The translations under genes were made by a program, and so were the position numbers. Source: Methylomagnum ishizawai (lineage in GTDB: Bacteria > Pseudomonadota > Gammaproteobacteria > Methylococcales > Methylococcaceae). From it: 64,000 bases of DNA. Shown here piece by piece: positions 15,467 to 25,728 of the stretch; the first letter of the stretch is position 1; every line of letters starts with the position of its first letter. The notes beneath the pieces are model-generated. The model ran no database searches and was not told the DNA's origin. It saw only the letters and a list, made by a program, of their open reading frames with translations. Where the stretch lies: the NCBI RefSeq assembly GCF_019670005.1, contig NZ_AP019783.1:3002150-3066149 (forward strand), read 5' to 3'.

Positions 15467-17167
15467 ATGGCGGACGGACTTCTAGGCATCGCGGCATCGG
15501 GGCTATTGGCGGCGCAACGCGCCCTCGCCACGACCGGCAACAACATCAGCAACGCCAACACCGACGGCTATAACCGCCAGCGGGTCGAAACCAGCGAGCG
15601 CGATTCGACCTATACCGCCGGGGGCTATCTCGGCAACGGCGTCAATATCGACACCGTCGCCCGCCTCTACGACAACTTCCTCAACACCCAGGTCCGCACC
15701 AGCCAATCCGCCAGCGGCGGCGCCACGGCCTACAACCAGCTGACGTCCCAGATCAACAGCTTCATCGGCGACCGCAGCGCCAGCCTGTCCGCCCCGCTGC
15801 AATCCTTCTTCAACGCCGCCCAGGACGTGGCCAACGATCCCAGCGCCATCGCCGCCCGCCAAGTCCTCCTGACCCAGGGCGACAGCGTGGCCCAGCGCTT
15901 CAACGTCCTCGACACCCAGTTCAACACCCTGCGCGCCCAGGTCCAGCAAACCCTGAGTTCCGACGTGGACCAGATCAACACCTGGGCCGCGACTATCGCC
16001 CAGCTCAACACCCAGATCGTGTCCCAATCCGCCAGCGGCACCGGCCAGCCGCCCAACGACCTGCTCGACCAGCGCAACCTGTTGTTGGAAAAGCTCTCGG
16101 GCAAGGTCGATACCAGCGTCATGACCGAGGCCGACGGGGCCATCGACGTGTTCATCGGCAACGGCCAAAGCCTCGTCATGGGCGCGGCCTATAACCGCCT
16201 GCAAACCCAGCCCTCGGCCTACGACGCCCGCGCCGACGACATCGCCCTCTCCAGCGGCGGCGACCAAGGCGCCATCGTCATTACCCAAGCCCTGACCGGC
16301 GGCGAAATGGGGGGACTGCTGAAATTCAGCCACGACGTGCTGGACCCCGCCCAGAACAGCCTAGGCCGCATCGCCGCCGGTTTCGCCCTGGCGGTCAACG
16401 CCCAGCATCGCCAGGGCAGCGACCTCAAGGGCAATGCCGGGCAGGATTTCTTCACCGACCCCACCACGCCCACCGATGCCTGGTTCGCCAAGCAAACCAA
16501 CGGCGGCGACGCCCGGTTGAGCGTGGCTTTCGACAATACCCCGGCCACCGCCACCACTCCGGCCAACACCCCCGCCCAGCTCACCGCCAGCGATTACCGG
16601 CTGGACTACGACAGCGGCGGCAACGCCGTCCTGACCCGGCTCAGCGACAACACCAAGTTCACCGACAACCCGGCGGGTTCGGGCGCGTTCCAGGTCGATG
16701 GGCTCAAGATCGGCATCGCCAGCGGCACGGCCAAAGCGGGCGATAGCTTCCTGATCCAGCCGTTCCGCACCCCGGCGGGCACGATCCAAGCGGCCCTGGA
16801 CGATCCCAACCAAGTCGCCGCCGCCGGTTCGCCCTCGACCGGACCCGGCGACAACGTCAACGCCCGCGCCCTCGTCAACCTGCAACAAACCAAGGGGATG
16901 CTGGAAGGCAAAGCCAGCTTCCAAGGCGCCTATAACCAATTGATCGGCGAGGTCGGGGTCAAGGCCAATGCCGCCAACCTGGACAACACGGCCCAGAAGA
17001 ACCTGCTCGACCAAGTCACCCAGTCCCGCGAATCGGTGTCGGGCGTGAACCTGGACGAGGAAGCGGCCAATCTGGTCAAATTCCAGCAAGCCTATCAGGC
17101 TTCGGCGCAATTGATCCCGGCGCTGAACAACACTTTCGACGCGCTGATGGCGGCGGTCAGGAGCTAG
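15467..17167 (+). CDS. flgK: Hook-filament junction protein FlgK (HAP1)
   Basis: This encodes 566 residues from the ATG at 15467, which has AAGGTGG 5 nt upstream; a GTG at 15458 would add three residues. The N-terminal LLGIAASGLLAAQRALATTG with NNISNANTDGYNRQRVE and the C-terminal SGVNLDEEAANLVKFQQAYQ with ASAQLIPALNNTFDALM are the defining FlgK termini. The middle contains the usual helical D1 (TLSSDVDQINTWAATIAQLN) and a variable surface region. It joins hook to filament together with FlgL, which follows after 4 nt. Confidence 0.97.
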   Translation: MADGLLGIAASGLLAAQRALATTGNNISNANTDGYNRQRVETSERDSTYTAGGYLGNGVNIDTVARLYDNFLNTQVRTSQSASGGATAYNQLTSQINSFIGDRSASLSAPLQSFFNAAQDVANDPSAIAARQVLLTQGDSVAQRFNVLDTQFNTLRAQVQQTLSSDVDQINTWAATIAQLNTQIVSQSASGTGQPPNDLLDQRNLLLEKLSGKVDTSVMTEADGAIDVFIGNGQSLVMGAAYNRLQTQPSAYDARADDIALSSGGDQGAIVITQALTGGEMGGLLKFSHDVLDPAQNSLGRIAAGFALAVNAQHRQGSDLKGNAGQDFFTDPTTPTDAWFAKQTNGGDARLSVAFDNTPATATTPANTPAQLTASDYRLDYDSGGNAVLTRLSDNTKFTDNPAGSGAFQVDGLKIGIASGTAKAGDSFLIQPFRTPAGTIQAALDDPNQVAAAGSPSTGPGDNVNARALVNLQQTKGMLEGKASFQGAYNQLIGEVGVKANAANLDNTAQKNLLDQVTQSRESVSGVNLDEEAANLVKFQQAYQASAQLIPALNNTFDALMAAVRS

Positions 17168-17171
17168 GGCC

Positions 17172-18467
17172 ATGCGGATATCGAGCGGTTGGATACAACA
17201 ACTGGGCGTCAATTCGATGCTGAACCAGCAGTCCCTGGTGTCCCAGACCCAGATGCAGCTATCCACCGGCCTGCGCGTGTTGACCCCGGCGGACGATCCG
17301 GGCGGGGCGGTCGGCGCCCAGATCATGACGGAATCGCTCAAGACCACCCAGCAATACCAAACCAACCTGACCACGGCGCAAGGCCGCTTGCAACTCGAAG
17401 ACTCCGCCCTGGATTCGGTGGATACCCTGTTGCAGCGGATCAAGGAAGTGGCGGTGCGCGGACTCAACGACACCCTCACCGCCAGCGACCGCCAAGCCCT
17501 GGGCGATCAAACCCAGCAATACCTCGACGAAATCACCGGGCTCACCAACACCAAGAACGCCAACGGCGAATACATCTTCGGCGGCTACCGCACCGATACC
17601 CCGCCCTATGTGTTCGACGACCAGCGGACGCCGCCCAGCTATGTCTATCAAGGCGGTCAACAGCAGCGCTCGCTGCGGATCGGCGATCTGCGCAACATCG
17701 AGGATGGCGATACCGGATTCCGGGTATTCGAGGACGTGCCCTCGACGGCGGGCAAGCTCGGCATCGCCAATGTCGATGGCAAGCAAAGCCTCCTCAACAC
17801 GGTCTACACCCTGGCCCAGGCGCTCAAAGGGGATTTGACCGGCACCCACGGCACGCTCACCGGCACGGCGAACCTCGCGGGCGGGAAGGATTATTCGGCG
17901 GGACCGGCGAGTTTCAATCTGGCGGTGGACGGCGGCACGGCGGAGACGATCACCATTCCGGCCCAGAACTACCCCTCGGCCCAAGCCTTGGCCGATGCCA
18001 TCAACACCCAAATCAGCGCGGGACCGCTCCGGGACAAAGTGGCGGCGCAAGTCAGCAACGGGGCGATCCAATTCGCCTCGGCCCAGATCGGTCCCAACGC
18101 CAGCGTCACCGTCAGCCAGGGCACGCCCGGCTTCCTGGCCGACGCGGGGCTGGCCGATCCCTCGACCGGCACCGGATCGACCACCGAATTCCACGCCACC
18201 GCCAGCGCGGCGCTGGCCGATATCGACACCGGCCTGGAGCGGGTGTTGGATGTCCGCGCCAGCATAGGTGCCCGCCTCAACGCCCTGGACGAGCAAGACT
18301 CCCTGCAAAGCAAATTCATCATCGACACCCAGGCCAACCTGTCCAAGGTGCAAGACCTCGACTACGCCGAGGCCATCAGCCGCTTCAGCCAACAGCAAAC
18401 GGTGCTGCAAGCCTCGATGACAGCGTTCTCGCAGGTGCAGAAACTGTCGTTGTTCAATTACCTGTGA
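17172..18467 (+). CDS. flgL: Hook-filament junction protein FlgL (HAP3)
   Basis: This is a 431-residue flagellin-like junction protein. The N-terminus (MRISSGWIQQLGVNSMLNQQ; LSTGLRVLTPADDPGGAVGA) and the C-terminus (DYAEAISRFSQQQTVLQASM then AFSQVQKLSLFNYL) match FlgL closely. It is somewhat longer than the roughly 300-residue E. coli protein because of a central insert (about 225-345) rich in Gly, Ala and Thr. It is the last gene of the operon, and its final 14 nt overlap the 3' end of the convergent small membrane protein gene. Confidence 0.95.
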   Translation: MRISSGWIQQLGVNSMLNQQSLVSQTQMQLSTGLRVLTPADDPGGAVGAQIMTESLKTTQQYQTNLTTAQGRLQLEDSALDSVDTLLQRIKEVAVRGLNDTLTASDRQALGDQTQQYLDEITGLTNTKNANGEYIFGGYRTDTPPYVFDDQRTPPSYVYQGGQQQRSLRIGDLRNIEDGDTGFRVFEDVPSTAGKLGIANVDGKQSLLNTVYTLAQALKGDLTGTHGTLTGTANLAGGKDYSAGPASFNLAVDGGTAETITIPAQNYPSAQALADAINTQISAGPLRDKVAAQVSNGAIQFASAQIGPNASVTVSQGTPGFLADAGLADPSTGTGSTTEFHATASAALADIDTGLERVLDVRASIGARLNALDEQDSLQSKFIIDTQANLSKVQDLDYAEAISRFSQQQTVLQASMTAFSQVQKLSLFNYL

Positions 18468-18783
18468 CCCCCGCCTTCCATTCGGCGGGCCAGGAGGAAT
18501 CCAATGGTACGGCCAGCCGCCAAACGCACCATTCCAATCGCCGGACAGGCCAATACAGCCCGTAGGCGGTATACGCCAACCCGGAGAACACCGGATGGAA
18601 CATAGGCACACCGAAATCCCCCGGTGCCAAGTCGTGGCCCGCCACCTTCCGTGTCCGATCCGGCGCGGTATAAAACTCCGCCCGGTGGACAATCCAACCG
18701 CCATACCGGACCCAGGCATAGCCGCCCAAATAGGCGCAAAGGCCCAGGGCGATCATCATGCGGCCGCGGACTTTCCACGTCAT
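18454..18783 (-). CDS. Small inner-membrane hypothetical protein
   Basis: This encodes 109 residues with two likely membrane segments (MMIALGLCAYLGGYAWVRYG near 9-28 and MFHPVFSGLAYTAYGLYWPV near 61-80) joined by a charged loop (FYTAPDRTRKVAGHDLAPGD). A GGGAG motif 5 nt before the ATG supports translation. It starts 12 nt downstream of the prfC stop and may be co-transcribed with prfC. The 3' end overlaps flgL tail to tail by 14 nt. No family is recognised. Confidence 0.6.
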   Translation of the reverse strand: MTWKVRGRMMIALGLCAYLGGYAWVRYGGWIVHRAEFYTAPDRTRKVAGHDLAPGDFGVPMFHPVFSGLAYTAYGLYWPVRRLEWCVWRLAVPLDSSWPAEWKAGVTGN

Positions 18784-18795
18784 ACTTCTCCCGGC

Positions 18796-20376
18796 TTATA
18801 ACTCCCGCGTCGCGCTGAACCTGATTTCCGGCCAACGCTCCTGGGTCAAGGCCAGATTCACCCGGCTGGTGGCGAGATAGACCAGATAGCCGCTGCCGTC
18901 CTCTGCCAGGTTGTCGAACAACTTGCGCTTGAATTCCTCCAGCTTCTTGGGATCGTCGCAAGTCACCCACCGCGCCGTGGTCACGGACACATTGTCGTAG
19001 ACGCATTCCACGTTGTACTCGGCTTTCAGGCGGAACGCGGTCACGTCGAACTGCAACACCCCCACCGCGCCCAGGATCAAATCATTGTTCTTCAAAGGCT
19101 TGAACAACTGGGTCGCGCCCTCCTCCGTCAATTGCTGCAAACCCTTTTGCAGCGCCTTGGCCCTGAGCGGGTCCTTCAGCACCACCCGGCGGAACAATTC
19201 CGGCGCGAAATACGGCACGCCCTCGTATTTCAAGGTCTCGCCCTGGGTGAAGGTATCGCCGACCTGGATGGTGCCGTGGTTGTGCAGGCCGATGATATCG
19301 CCCGCGTAGGCGTCCTCGACATTGACGCGGCTATCGGCCTGGAAGGTGATGGCGTTGGCGATCTGCACCGCCTTACCGATGCGGACATGGTGCATCTTCA
19401 TGCCCTTGGTGTATTTGCCCGAGCAGATGCGCAGGAAGGCGATGCGGTCGCGGTGGGCCGGGTCCATGTTCGCCTGGATTTTGAAGACGAAGCCGCTAAA
19501 TTTTTCCTCTTCGGCCTCGACGTTACGTTCCCGCGCCCGCCGCGACTGCGGCCCCGGCGCGAAATCGGCGAAGGCGTCCAACAGGTCCAGCACCCCGAAA
19601 TTATTGATGGCCGAGCCGAAGAACACCGGCGTCTGCTTGCCCGCCAGATAGGCGGCATGGTCGAAGGTGTGGCTCGCGCCCTGCACCAGTTCGATTTCGG
19701 TGCGGAGTTCGTCGGCCTGGTCGCCCAGCACCTCGTCGAGGCGGGGATTGGCCAAGCCCTGGATTTTCTCGCCCTCGACGATGCGGTCGCCATGCGAGGG
19801 GCTGAACAAATGCACGGCGTCCTCGGCCAGGTTGTAGACGCCCTTGAAGCGCTTGCCCATGCCGATGGGCCAGGTGATCGGGGCGCACTGGATTTTCAGG
19901 ACGGCCTCGACCTCGTCCAAAAGCTCGATGGGCTCGCGGCCCTCGCGGTCCAGCTTGTTGATGAAGGTGAGGATGGGCGTGTCGCGCAAGCGGCAGACCT
20001 CCATCAGCTTGATGGTGCGGTCTTCTACGCCCTTGGCGCTGTCGATCACCATCAGGGCCGAGTCCACGGCGGTCAGGGTGCGGTAGGTGTCCTCCGAGAA
20101 ATCCTCGTGGCCGGGCGTGTCGAGCAGGTTGAAGATGCGCTCCTTATGCTCGAACTGCATCACCGACGTGGTGACGGAGATACCGCGCTGCTTTTCCATC
20201 TCCATCCAGTCGGAGGTGGCGTGGCGGGCGGCTTTGCGGCCCTTGACCGAACCTGCGAGCTGGATCGCGCCGCCGAACAGCAGCAGCTTTTCGGTAAGGG
20301 TGGTCTTGCCGGCGTCGGGGTGGGAAATGATGGCGAAGGTGCGCCGCCGTTGGAGTTCCTGGAGGGTTTCGGACAT
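18796..20376 (-). CDS. prfC: Peptide chain release factor 3
   Basis: This is the 526-residue GTPase RF3, which ejects RF1/RF2 from the ribosome after termination. The G1 motif HPDAGKTT (about 19-26), switch II DTPGH and G4 NKLD are in place. The RF3-specific segments [20 protein letters not shown] and [20 protein letters not shown] are diagnostic. The length equals the E. coli protein (about 529). It is transcribed leftward, convergent with the flagellar operon. No promoter is obvious in the short region upstream. Confidence 0.97.
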   Translation of the reverse strand: MSETLQELQRRRTFAIISHPDAGKTTLTEKLLLFGGAIQLAGSVKGRKAARHATSDWMEMEKQRGISVTTSVMQFEHKERIFNLLDTPGHEDFSEDTYRTLTAVDSALMVIDSAKGVEDRTIKLMEVCRLRDTPILTFINKLDREGREPIELLDEVEAVLKIQCAPITWPIGMGKRFKGVYNLAEDAVHLFSPSHGDRIVEGEKIQGLANPRLDEVLGDQADELRTEIELVQGASHTFDHAAYLAGKQTPVFFGSAINNFGVLDLLDAFADFAPGPQSRRARERNVEAEEEKFSGFVFKIQANMDPAHRDRIAFLRICSGKYTKGMKMHHVRIGKAVQIANAITFQADSRVNVEDAYAGDIIGLHNHGTIQVGDTFTQGETLKYEGVPYFAPELFRRVVLKDPLRAKALQKGLQQLTEEGATQLFKPLKNNDLILGAVGVLQFDVTAFRLKAEYNVECVYDNVSVTTARWVTCDDPKKLEEFKRKLFDNLAEDGSGYLVYLATSRVNLALTQERWPEIRFSATREL

Positions 20377-20909
20377 GGGGCTTGGGCGTGGGAAAAAGGC
20401 GGCATTATAGCCGGATCGGCGCGGGGGCCGGGCGGTCCGCGCGGCTGGAATCGCGCCGATCCACGGACGGCGAACGCCGCCGCCCCGGCATCAACGCCTT
20501 CCATCCAAGCCCCAAGGACACCACGGCGGCAGAATCGTCGGAATTCCTTACAGTCCAGCCCCCCGCCATTCAAGCGCCCCACAAATCAATGGTTCTATCC
20601 CTTTGAATTTGAAGGTGGAAAAACCGGCGTCAAATTTTACGACGCCGGGGACATCCCTATCGCGCCGGGCGGAGCCGCCCCGGAACCCGGCATCCCCACC
20701 ATAAACCCCTTGAACTGTAAGGACTTAACCGTCGTGGCCCTGAGCGTGCGGACCGTTTGCCATAGCGCAACGGCGGCGGCCCATCGACCACGGCCATCCG
20801 GGCAGCGATGCTGGAAAATCTTACAAACATCCCCATCCGGCGGGAATAACGGCGTCCGGTTCCAGCCCCGCCCGTGTCGCGACAAAAGTCGTGCGTCCCC
20901 GGCCCCGTC
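20377..20909. other. Intergenic gap without a supported gene
   Basis: This is 533 bases between prfC and the orphan HTH gene. Long frames exist on both strands but have high Arg/Pro composition, no ribosome-binding site and no family resemblance, so none is accepted. It contains a leftward terminator at 20617-20648. No remnant of an IS630 catalytic domain could be found in it. Confidence 0.5.
20617..20648 (-). terminator. Leftward intrinsic terminator
   Basis: The arms CCGGCGTC (20624-20631) and GACGCCGG (20641-20648) have a 9-nt loop. Read on the minus strand the stem is followed by TTTTTCC. It is the first terminator downstream of the orphan HTH gene at 20910. Confidence 0.6.
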
Positions 20910-21401
20910 CTACAGCCCCGCCATGGTGGTAGCGCCCAGTCCGCCGCCTGCCCCCGTCTCGATACGCATTTGGCGCAAGAGTCTTTGGCATTGACGCACG
21001 CTGAACACGACATCGTAACGGGCCTTGAGATGCTCCCTCAGCAGCCTGCCGTTCCAGCGGCCCATGCCGGTCCCATAGCCCAGCCGTCCGGGCGGTTGCA
21101 GCAACTCGCCCGCCAAATCAAGCATTTGCCCCTCGCTGAGTCCGGTAGGCCGCCCGCTCCGCTTGACCTCGCGCAAACCCTCCAAGCCGGATTCCCGAAA
21201 ATGCCGGACCCAACGGGCCACGGTGCTGGAATCGTCGCAGAAACATCCGCCCACCCGTTTGGCCTCAAACCCGAACATCACCAGCAAGACGCAATGCAGC
21301 CGATGCAGATAACGCGCATCCGGCTTCCCCTTCAGTTCCTCCGCGAGGGTGGTCCTCAGCAGCCCGACCGCCGCAGCGTTTTCCCGTGCATTATCAAACA
21401 T
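20910..21401 (-). CDS. Orphan IS630-type helix-turn-helix protein, no DDE domain
   Basis: This encodes 163 residues from the ATG at 21401 (AGGGGGC upstream); a frame open to 21497 has no better start. The pattern DARYLHRLHCVLLVMFGFEA, a CDDSSTVARWVRHFRESG helix-turn-helix, LREVKRSGRPTGLSEGQMLD and a second winged-helix unit (LREHLKARYDVVFSVRQCQR with LLRQM) is the N-terminal DNA-binding half of IS630/Tc1-type transposases. The DDE catalytic half is absent and cannot be seen nearby in any frame, and no terminal inverted repeats were found. It is either a decayed transposase or a domesticated DNA-binding protein; some genomes carry such stand-alone versions in many copies. Confidence 0.7.
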   Translation of the reverse strand: MFDNARENAAAVGLLRTTLAEELKGKPDARYLHRLHCVLLVMFGFEAKRVGGCFCDDSSTVARWVRHFRESGLEGLREVKRSGRPTGLSEGQMLDLAGELLQPPGRLGYGTGMGRWNGRLLREHLKARYDVVFSVRQCQRLLRQMRIETGAGGGLGATTMAGL

Positions 21402-21616
21402 AAAGCCCCCTATTTCCGCGATGAGCGGGGAAGGTTTCCGATAGCTCCAGGAACAACCCGCCGGTGGCAAGACTTTTTGCGCCCCCGGCCCCCGCACATT
21501 ATGGCATCAACATTGCCTTTAAGCCCTTCGATTAGGGAAGGATAAAACTTCGCTTGTAATCCCCTAATTATTTTCAAACATCCAGCGGTTTTTAACCATA
21601 ACCTTAGGTAATCGAC

Positions 21617-22255
21617 ATGAACGCCCAATTGATTGCGGGACTGTGCATGGTGGCTGGTTTAATGGCGAGCGGGGAAGTTTCGGCGATTTCGGTGTGGAGT
21701 ACACAAAGAACCTTGAGCGATTGGCAGGCCAATCCGGTCGTCGATGGCGACGGGGATACGCGCTGGACTTGGAATAATAGTTCCTCGACCGTGCTTCCAG
21801 GCAATACGGTGGTTACTTTCAAGGAAACCGAGATCGGTGGCCTCGAATATTACGGCGTCGGTTTCGCTTTCGATCCCGCCGCCTACGGCCCGGCGGCGGG
21901 AACCACCGACACGCTGATTTATCAATGGGAGCGGTTGGACGGGCAGGCATGGAACAACGCCATGCTGGACACGATCATCACCGGTACCAATACTACAGCC
22001 ACCGCGGATATATACGCCGATTTGGCCGGTCCTTCGCTCCTGCACTTGATCAGCACCAGCGGATCCGATACCGGCTATATCCCCTTTACCCCGCCCTTGG
22101 AAAGCTTCTATTGGAAAAATACCATATTCCATTCGGAAACAGGCATATTCGATGACTTGCATAATGGGGTTGTGATACCCGAACCCTTCACCTTCTCCCT
22201 GTTCGGTATCGGCTTGGCCGCATTGGTTTTGCAACACCGCTACGGCAAGTTTTAG
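21617..22255 (+). CDS. PEP-CTERM sorting-signal exported protein
   Basis: This encodes 212 residues. An N-terminal signal peptide (MNAQLIAGLCMVAGLMASGE with VSA cleavage region) precedes a beta-rich mature domain of unknown function. The C-terminus IPEPFTFSLFGIGLAALVLQ plus a basic tail is a PEP-CTERM signal, in which a Pro-Glu-Pro motif, a membrane helix and Arg/Lys end direct processing by an exosortase and association with exopolysaccharide. The exosortase/EPS genes are not in this window. A possible Dx[DN]xD-like loop (VVDGDGDTRW) may bind calcium. The ribosome-binding site is weak (TTAGGTAA). Confidence 0.8.
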   Translation: MNAQLIAGLCMVAGLMASGEVSAISVWSTQRTLSDWQANPVVDGDGDTRWTWNNSSSTVLPGNTVVTFKETEIGGLEYYGVGFAFDPAAYGPAAGTTDTLIYQWERLDGQAWNNAMLDTIITGTNTTATADIYADLAGPSLLHLISTSGSDTGYIPFTPPLESFYWKNTIFHSETGIFDDLHNGVVIPEPFTFSLFGIGLAALVLQHRYGKF

Positions 22256-22285
22256 ATCGTCGCGGAACCGGCTTGCCTGGACGAA

Positions 22286-22311
22286 GTAGGGGCGGATGAA
22301 TCCGCCCCTAC
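22286..22311. repeat. 12-bp perfect inverted repeat (REP/terminator-like)
   Basis: GTAGGGGCGGAT and its exact complement ATCCGCCCCTAC are separated by 2 nt, between the convergent PEP-CTERM and cstA genes. This GGGGCGGAT palindrome resembles dispersed REP-like repeats known in several bacterial genomes. It may also act as a bidirectional terminator, although no T-run follows. Confidence 0.65.
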
Positions 22312-22377
22312 AGATACCCCGCGCGACCAGGATAACAATCCCGCACGCCGCTTGCTGGCAGCCCGGTTCCGGCCCCG

Positions 22378-24471
22378 TCAATCCCTGACCCAATCCTCCA
22401 CCAGCCGGCTCGGAATATGCGCCGACTCGCTGGACGGCGGATGCGGCTTTTTCGCCACGATGGCCCAACATACCCGCAACGTATCGCCCGCCAAGGTCCA
22501 CGACACCAGCAGGAACAGCCCGGTCAGCGCGGCGTCGAGATAATCGTTGAAAATCAATTGCGGTGCCTTGGCGACTTGGTCGGCGGGCAGGGTTCCCGCC
22601 GCCAGTTTGTCGGCCATGTCCCGCGCATGGGCCAGGAAGCCGATGCGCAGCTGCGGGCTGAACAGCTTCTCCAGCGCCGCCGTGGTGGTCACGGTCAGCA
22701 GCCACAGGAGCGGTACCGCCGTCACCCAGGCATAGCGCAGCTTGCCGCTTTTCACGATGATGGTGGTGGCGACACAGAGCGCGATCCCGGCCAACATCTG
22801 GTTGGCGATGCCGAACAAGGGCCATAGGCTATTGATGCCGCCCAAGGGATCGATCACGCCGATATAGAGGAGATAACCCCAACCCGCGACCACCAGGGCC
22901 GAGGTCAGGATCACCCCCGGATACCAGGAAGTCCGGCCCAGCGCCGGAATCCAGTTGCCCAGGATATCCTGCAACATGAAGCGGGCCACCCGCGTCCCGG
23001 CGTCCAGCGTGGTCAGGATGAACAGTGCCTCGAACATGATGGCGAAGTGGTACCACAGCGATAAAAGGCTCTGGCCGAAGGCGCTGGCGAACAGCGAAGC
23101 CATGCCCACCGCCAGCGAGGGCGCGCCGCCGGTACGGGCGAACAGCGTGGTCTCGCCCATCTCGCGGGCCAGGAATTGCATCTGCTCCACCGTCACCGGA
23201 AAACCCCAGCCGGAAATCTTCGCCACCGCGTCCACGGCCTCCTTCCCCACCACGCCCGCCGGGCTGTTGATGGCGAAATAAACGCCGGGGTCCAGCACGG
23301 TCGCCGCCACCATCGCCATGATCGCCACGAAAGATTCCATCATCATCGCGCCATAGCCGATGAAGCGGGCGTCGGCCTCGTTCGCCAGGAGCTTGGGGGT
23401 GGTGCCGGAGGAAATCAGCGAATGGAAACCGGAAATCGCCCCGCAGGCGATGGTGATGAACACGAACGGGAACAGCGTGCCGCCGAAGATGGGGCCGGTG
23501 CCATCGACGAAGCGGGTCATGGCGGGCATCTTCACCTCGGGATGCAGGCACAGGATCGCCACGGCTAGGGCGGCGATGGTGCCGAGCTTCATGAAGGTGG
23601 AGAGATAATCGCGCGGGGCCAGTAGCAACCATACCGGCAACACCGCCGCCGCGAAGCCATAGGCGATGACCATGAAGGCCAAGGGTTGGCCGTCATAATC
23701 GAAGGCTTCCCGCAGCCCCGGCATCCCATCGACCACCCCGCCGCCCCAGACCGACAGCAACAGCAGCGACACCCCCAACACCGTGGCCTCGATCACCCGT
23801 CCCGGCCTGAGCTTCGACATATACACACCGATGATCATGGCGATGGGGATGGTCGCGCCCACGGTGGAAGTGGCCCAAGGGCTATGTTTCATGGCGTTCA
23901 CCACCACGAGGCCCAGCACCGCGATCAGGATGATCATGATGCACATCACCCCGAGCAAGGCCGCGCCGCCGCCGATGGGGCCGAGCTCGTCGCGGGCCAT
24001 CTGTCCCAGCGAGCGCCCATCGCGGCGGATCGAACAGAACAGGATCACGAAATCCTGCACGCAGCCGCCCAAAACCGCGCCGACCAGAATCCACAGGGTG
24101 CCGGGCAGGTAGCCGAATTGCGCGGCCAGGGTCGGCCCGATCAAGGGGCCGGGCCCGGCGATGGCGGCGAAATGATGGCCGAACACCACCCAGCGGTTGG
24201 TGGGCACGAAGTCGCGGCCATCGTCGAAGCGTTCGGCGGGGGTGGCGCGGGAACCGTCCAGCACCAGCACCTGGGTCGCCACGAAGGCGCTGTAGAAGCG
24301 GTAGCCCAGCGCGTACACGCACACCGCCGCCGTCACGAACCAAATGCTGTTGACGCTTTCCCCCCGGTTCAGGGCGATGCCGCCCACCGCCGCCGCCCCG
24401 AGCAAGGCCACCGCCAGCCACAGGGCGGTGAATCGCCAGTGGGTCTCAGAGTGTTGTTTGTCCTGGGTCAT
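22378..24471 (-). CDS. cstA: Carbon starvation protein A family transporter
   Basis: This is a 697-residue polytopic membrane protein of the CstA/BtsT family, peptide or pyruvate transporters induced on carbon limitation. The start at 24471 ([14 protein letters not shown]) is chosen because the first membrane helix follows directly. The conserved [20 protein letters not shown] with [20 protein letters not shown] is the family signature, as is [15 protein letters not shown] in the middle. More than a dozen hydrophobic segments are visible. The length matches E. coli CstA (701). Whether pyruvate or peptides are carried cannot be read. Confidence 0.92.
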   Translation of the reverse strand: MTQDKQHSETHWRFTALWLAVALLGAAAVGGIALNRGESVNSIWFVTAAVCVYALGYRFYSAFVATQVLVLDGSRATPAERFDDGRDFVPTNRWVVFGHHFAAIAGPGPLIGPTLAAQFGYLPGTLWILVGAVLGGCVQDFVILFCSIRRDGRSLGQMARDELGPIGGGAALLGVMCIMIILIAVLGLVVVNAMKHSPWATSTVGATIPIAMIIGVYMSKLRPGRVIEATVLGVSLLLLSVWGGGVVDGMPGLREAFDYDGQPLAFMVIAYGFAAAVLPVWLLLAPRDYLSTFMKLGTIAALAVAILCLHPEVKMPAMTRFVDGTGPIFGGTLFPFVFITIACGAISGFHSLISSGTTPKLLANEADARFIGYGAMMMESFVAIMAMVAATVLDPGVYFAINSPAGVVGKEAVDAVAKISGWGFPVTVEQMQFLAREMGETTLFARTGGAPSLAVGMASLFASAFGQSLLSLWYHFAIMFEALFILTTLDAGTRVARFMLQDILGNWIPALGRTSWYPGVILTSALVVAGWGYLLYIGVIDPLGGINSLWPLFGIANQMLAGIALCVATTIIVKSGKLRYAWVTAVPLLWLLTVTTTAALEKLFSPQLRIGFLAHARDMADKLAAGTLPADQVAKAPQLIFNDYLDAALTGLFLLVSWTLAGDTLRVCWAIVAKKPHPPSSESAHIPSRLVEDWVRD

Positions 24472-24612
24472 GCCTATCGATCCCGTGTGTCCGCAAATGG
24501 CACAGGATAAGGGCAATGGGCGGTATGGGGAAATGGTGGCGGGCGGCAACCGGCGGGGATGGTCATCGGGACGGGCCGGAGCGTCGTCCCTGGGCCATTC
24601 CAAACCAAAGGG

Positions 24613-25728
24613 TTATAAATCGTCGTAGGTATAGCCGAGTTGGGAAATATCCAGCATCGATGCGTTGGTGATCCCGTACCGTTTGATGTCGCGGAAGCGC
24701 TTGTACTCGGTGAACGGATACATTTCGTCGTCGAGGTTCCAACCCTGGTGCCAACCGGAGCTGGGTTCGTACAGGTTGCCGTACCTCTTTTCCCAAACCG
24801 CCCACAGCCGGTCCACGTTGCAGTGGTGCAACCAGAACACCGGATCGTTGGGCGAACTGTCCAAGGCGGTCATGGAACCGACGAAGGTGGTGCTGGACGA
24901 TTGGTAGGCCATCGAGTAGTAGGTGCCCGTCCACTCGCCGCCGAGCCAGGCATGCACGGCGCTATGCAGGATCGGCCCGCCTCCCTTGGCGGGCACGCCG
25001 CCGAGGTAACAACGGAAGCTTTGCTGGATGTCGGCGGTCATGTCGTAAGGGGGCGCATCGTAGCGGGAAACCTTCATCAAGGCATCCACCTCTGCCGCCG
25101 TGGGCAGCTCCACCGTTTTGGGGCCGCGGGTCAGGAAGGTGAACGGCGACTGGGCCATGGTATCCCCGCCGATGGGCTGCGGCAGGATATTGACCGGGAA
25201 TTCCCCCTTGCGGAACGGCCCCTTGGTCAAGGCGTAGTTGTCGCTGGAATCGCCCAGGTATGGCCCCATGAAACTATTGGCGAAAACGACATCGAGGCTG
25301 TCGCTATCGGTCCAATCCCAATAAGGCAGGGCCAGATCGTCGCCGACCTGGGCGCGGAGCGCGTCCTCGAACAGCATCAGCAACTTCCGGTGCCAGGGCA
25401 AGAAGGAAGGGCAGTCGTGGGCGGTGGAATAACCGGGGCCGAGCCGGTCGCGCAGCACCACCAGTTGGTGGAACCTCACGAGTTGATCGTAATAGCTGAG
25501 AGAAGCATCGTAGGGCGAGCGCGTTTGTTTGAGTGCCAACATGGCCTGAACCAAGCGGTCCTTTTCCCATTTGGCGAGGTTTTTCACGTTCTTCCGCACC
25601 GATGGTGGCCTGGAACGGGCAGCGCCCGTGCCCTTATCACCCGCCGACAGCGCCCAGGGTATGGCGGCACCGGCCACCGCCAACAAGCCCCCCGCCATGA
25701 ATTGCCGTCTCGATGTTTCTGTTCCCAT
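24613..25728 (-). CDS. Tat-exported tyrosinase-family copper oxidase
   Basis: This is a 371-residue type-3 binuclear copper protein that could hydroxylate monophenols and oxidise diphenols. The start at 25728 (MGTETSRRQFMAGGLLAVAG) gives a twin-arginine signal (SRRQFMAGG) and has GAGG upstream. The CuA site is in RFHQLVVL with HDCPSFLPWHRKLLMLFED, and the CuB site is in ILHSAVHAWLGG with DPVFWLHHCNVDRLWAVWE. All six copper His positions have candidates. The length fits bacterial tyrosinases. It is followed by cstA after 141 nt. The physiological substrate is unknown; pigment formation is possible but not shown. Confidence 0.88.
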   Translation of the reverse strand: MGTETSRRQFMAGGLLAVAGAAIPWALSAGDKGTGAARSRPPSVRKNVKNLAKWEKDRLVQAMLALKQTRSPYDASLSYYDQLVRFHQLVVLRDRLGPGYSTAHDCPSFLPWHRKLLMLFEDALRAQVGDDLALPYWDWTDSDSLDVVFANSFMGPYLGDSSDNYALTKGPFRKGEFPVNILPQPIGGDTMAQSPFTFLTRGPKTVELPTAAEVDALMKVSRYDAPPYDMTADIQQSFRCYLGGVPAKGGGPILHSAVHAWLGGEWTGTYYSMAYQSSSTTFVGSMTALDSSPNDPVFWLHHCNVDRLWAVWEKRYGNLYEPSSGWHQGWNLDDEMYPFTEYKRFRDIKRYGITNASMLDISQLGYTYDDL

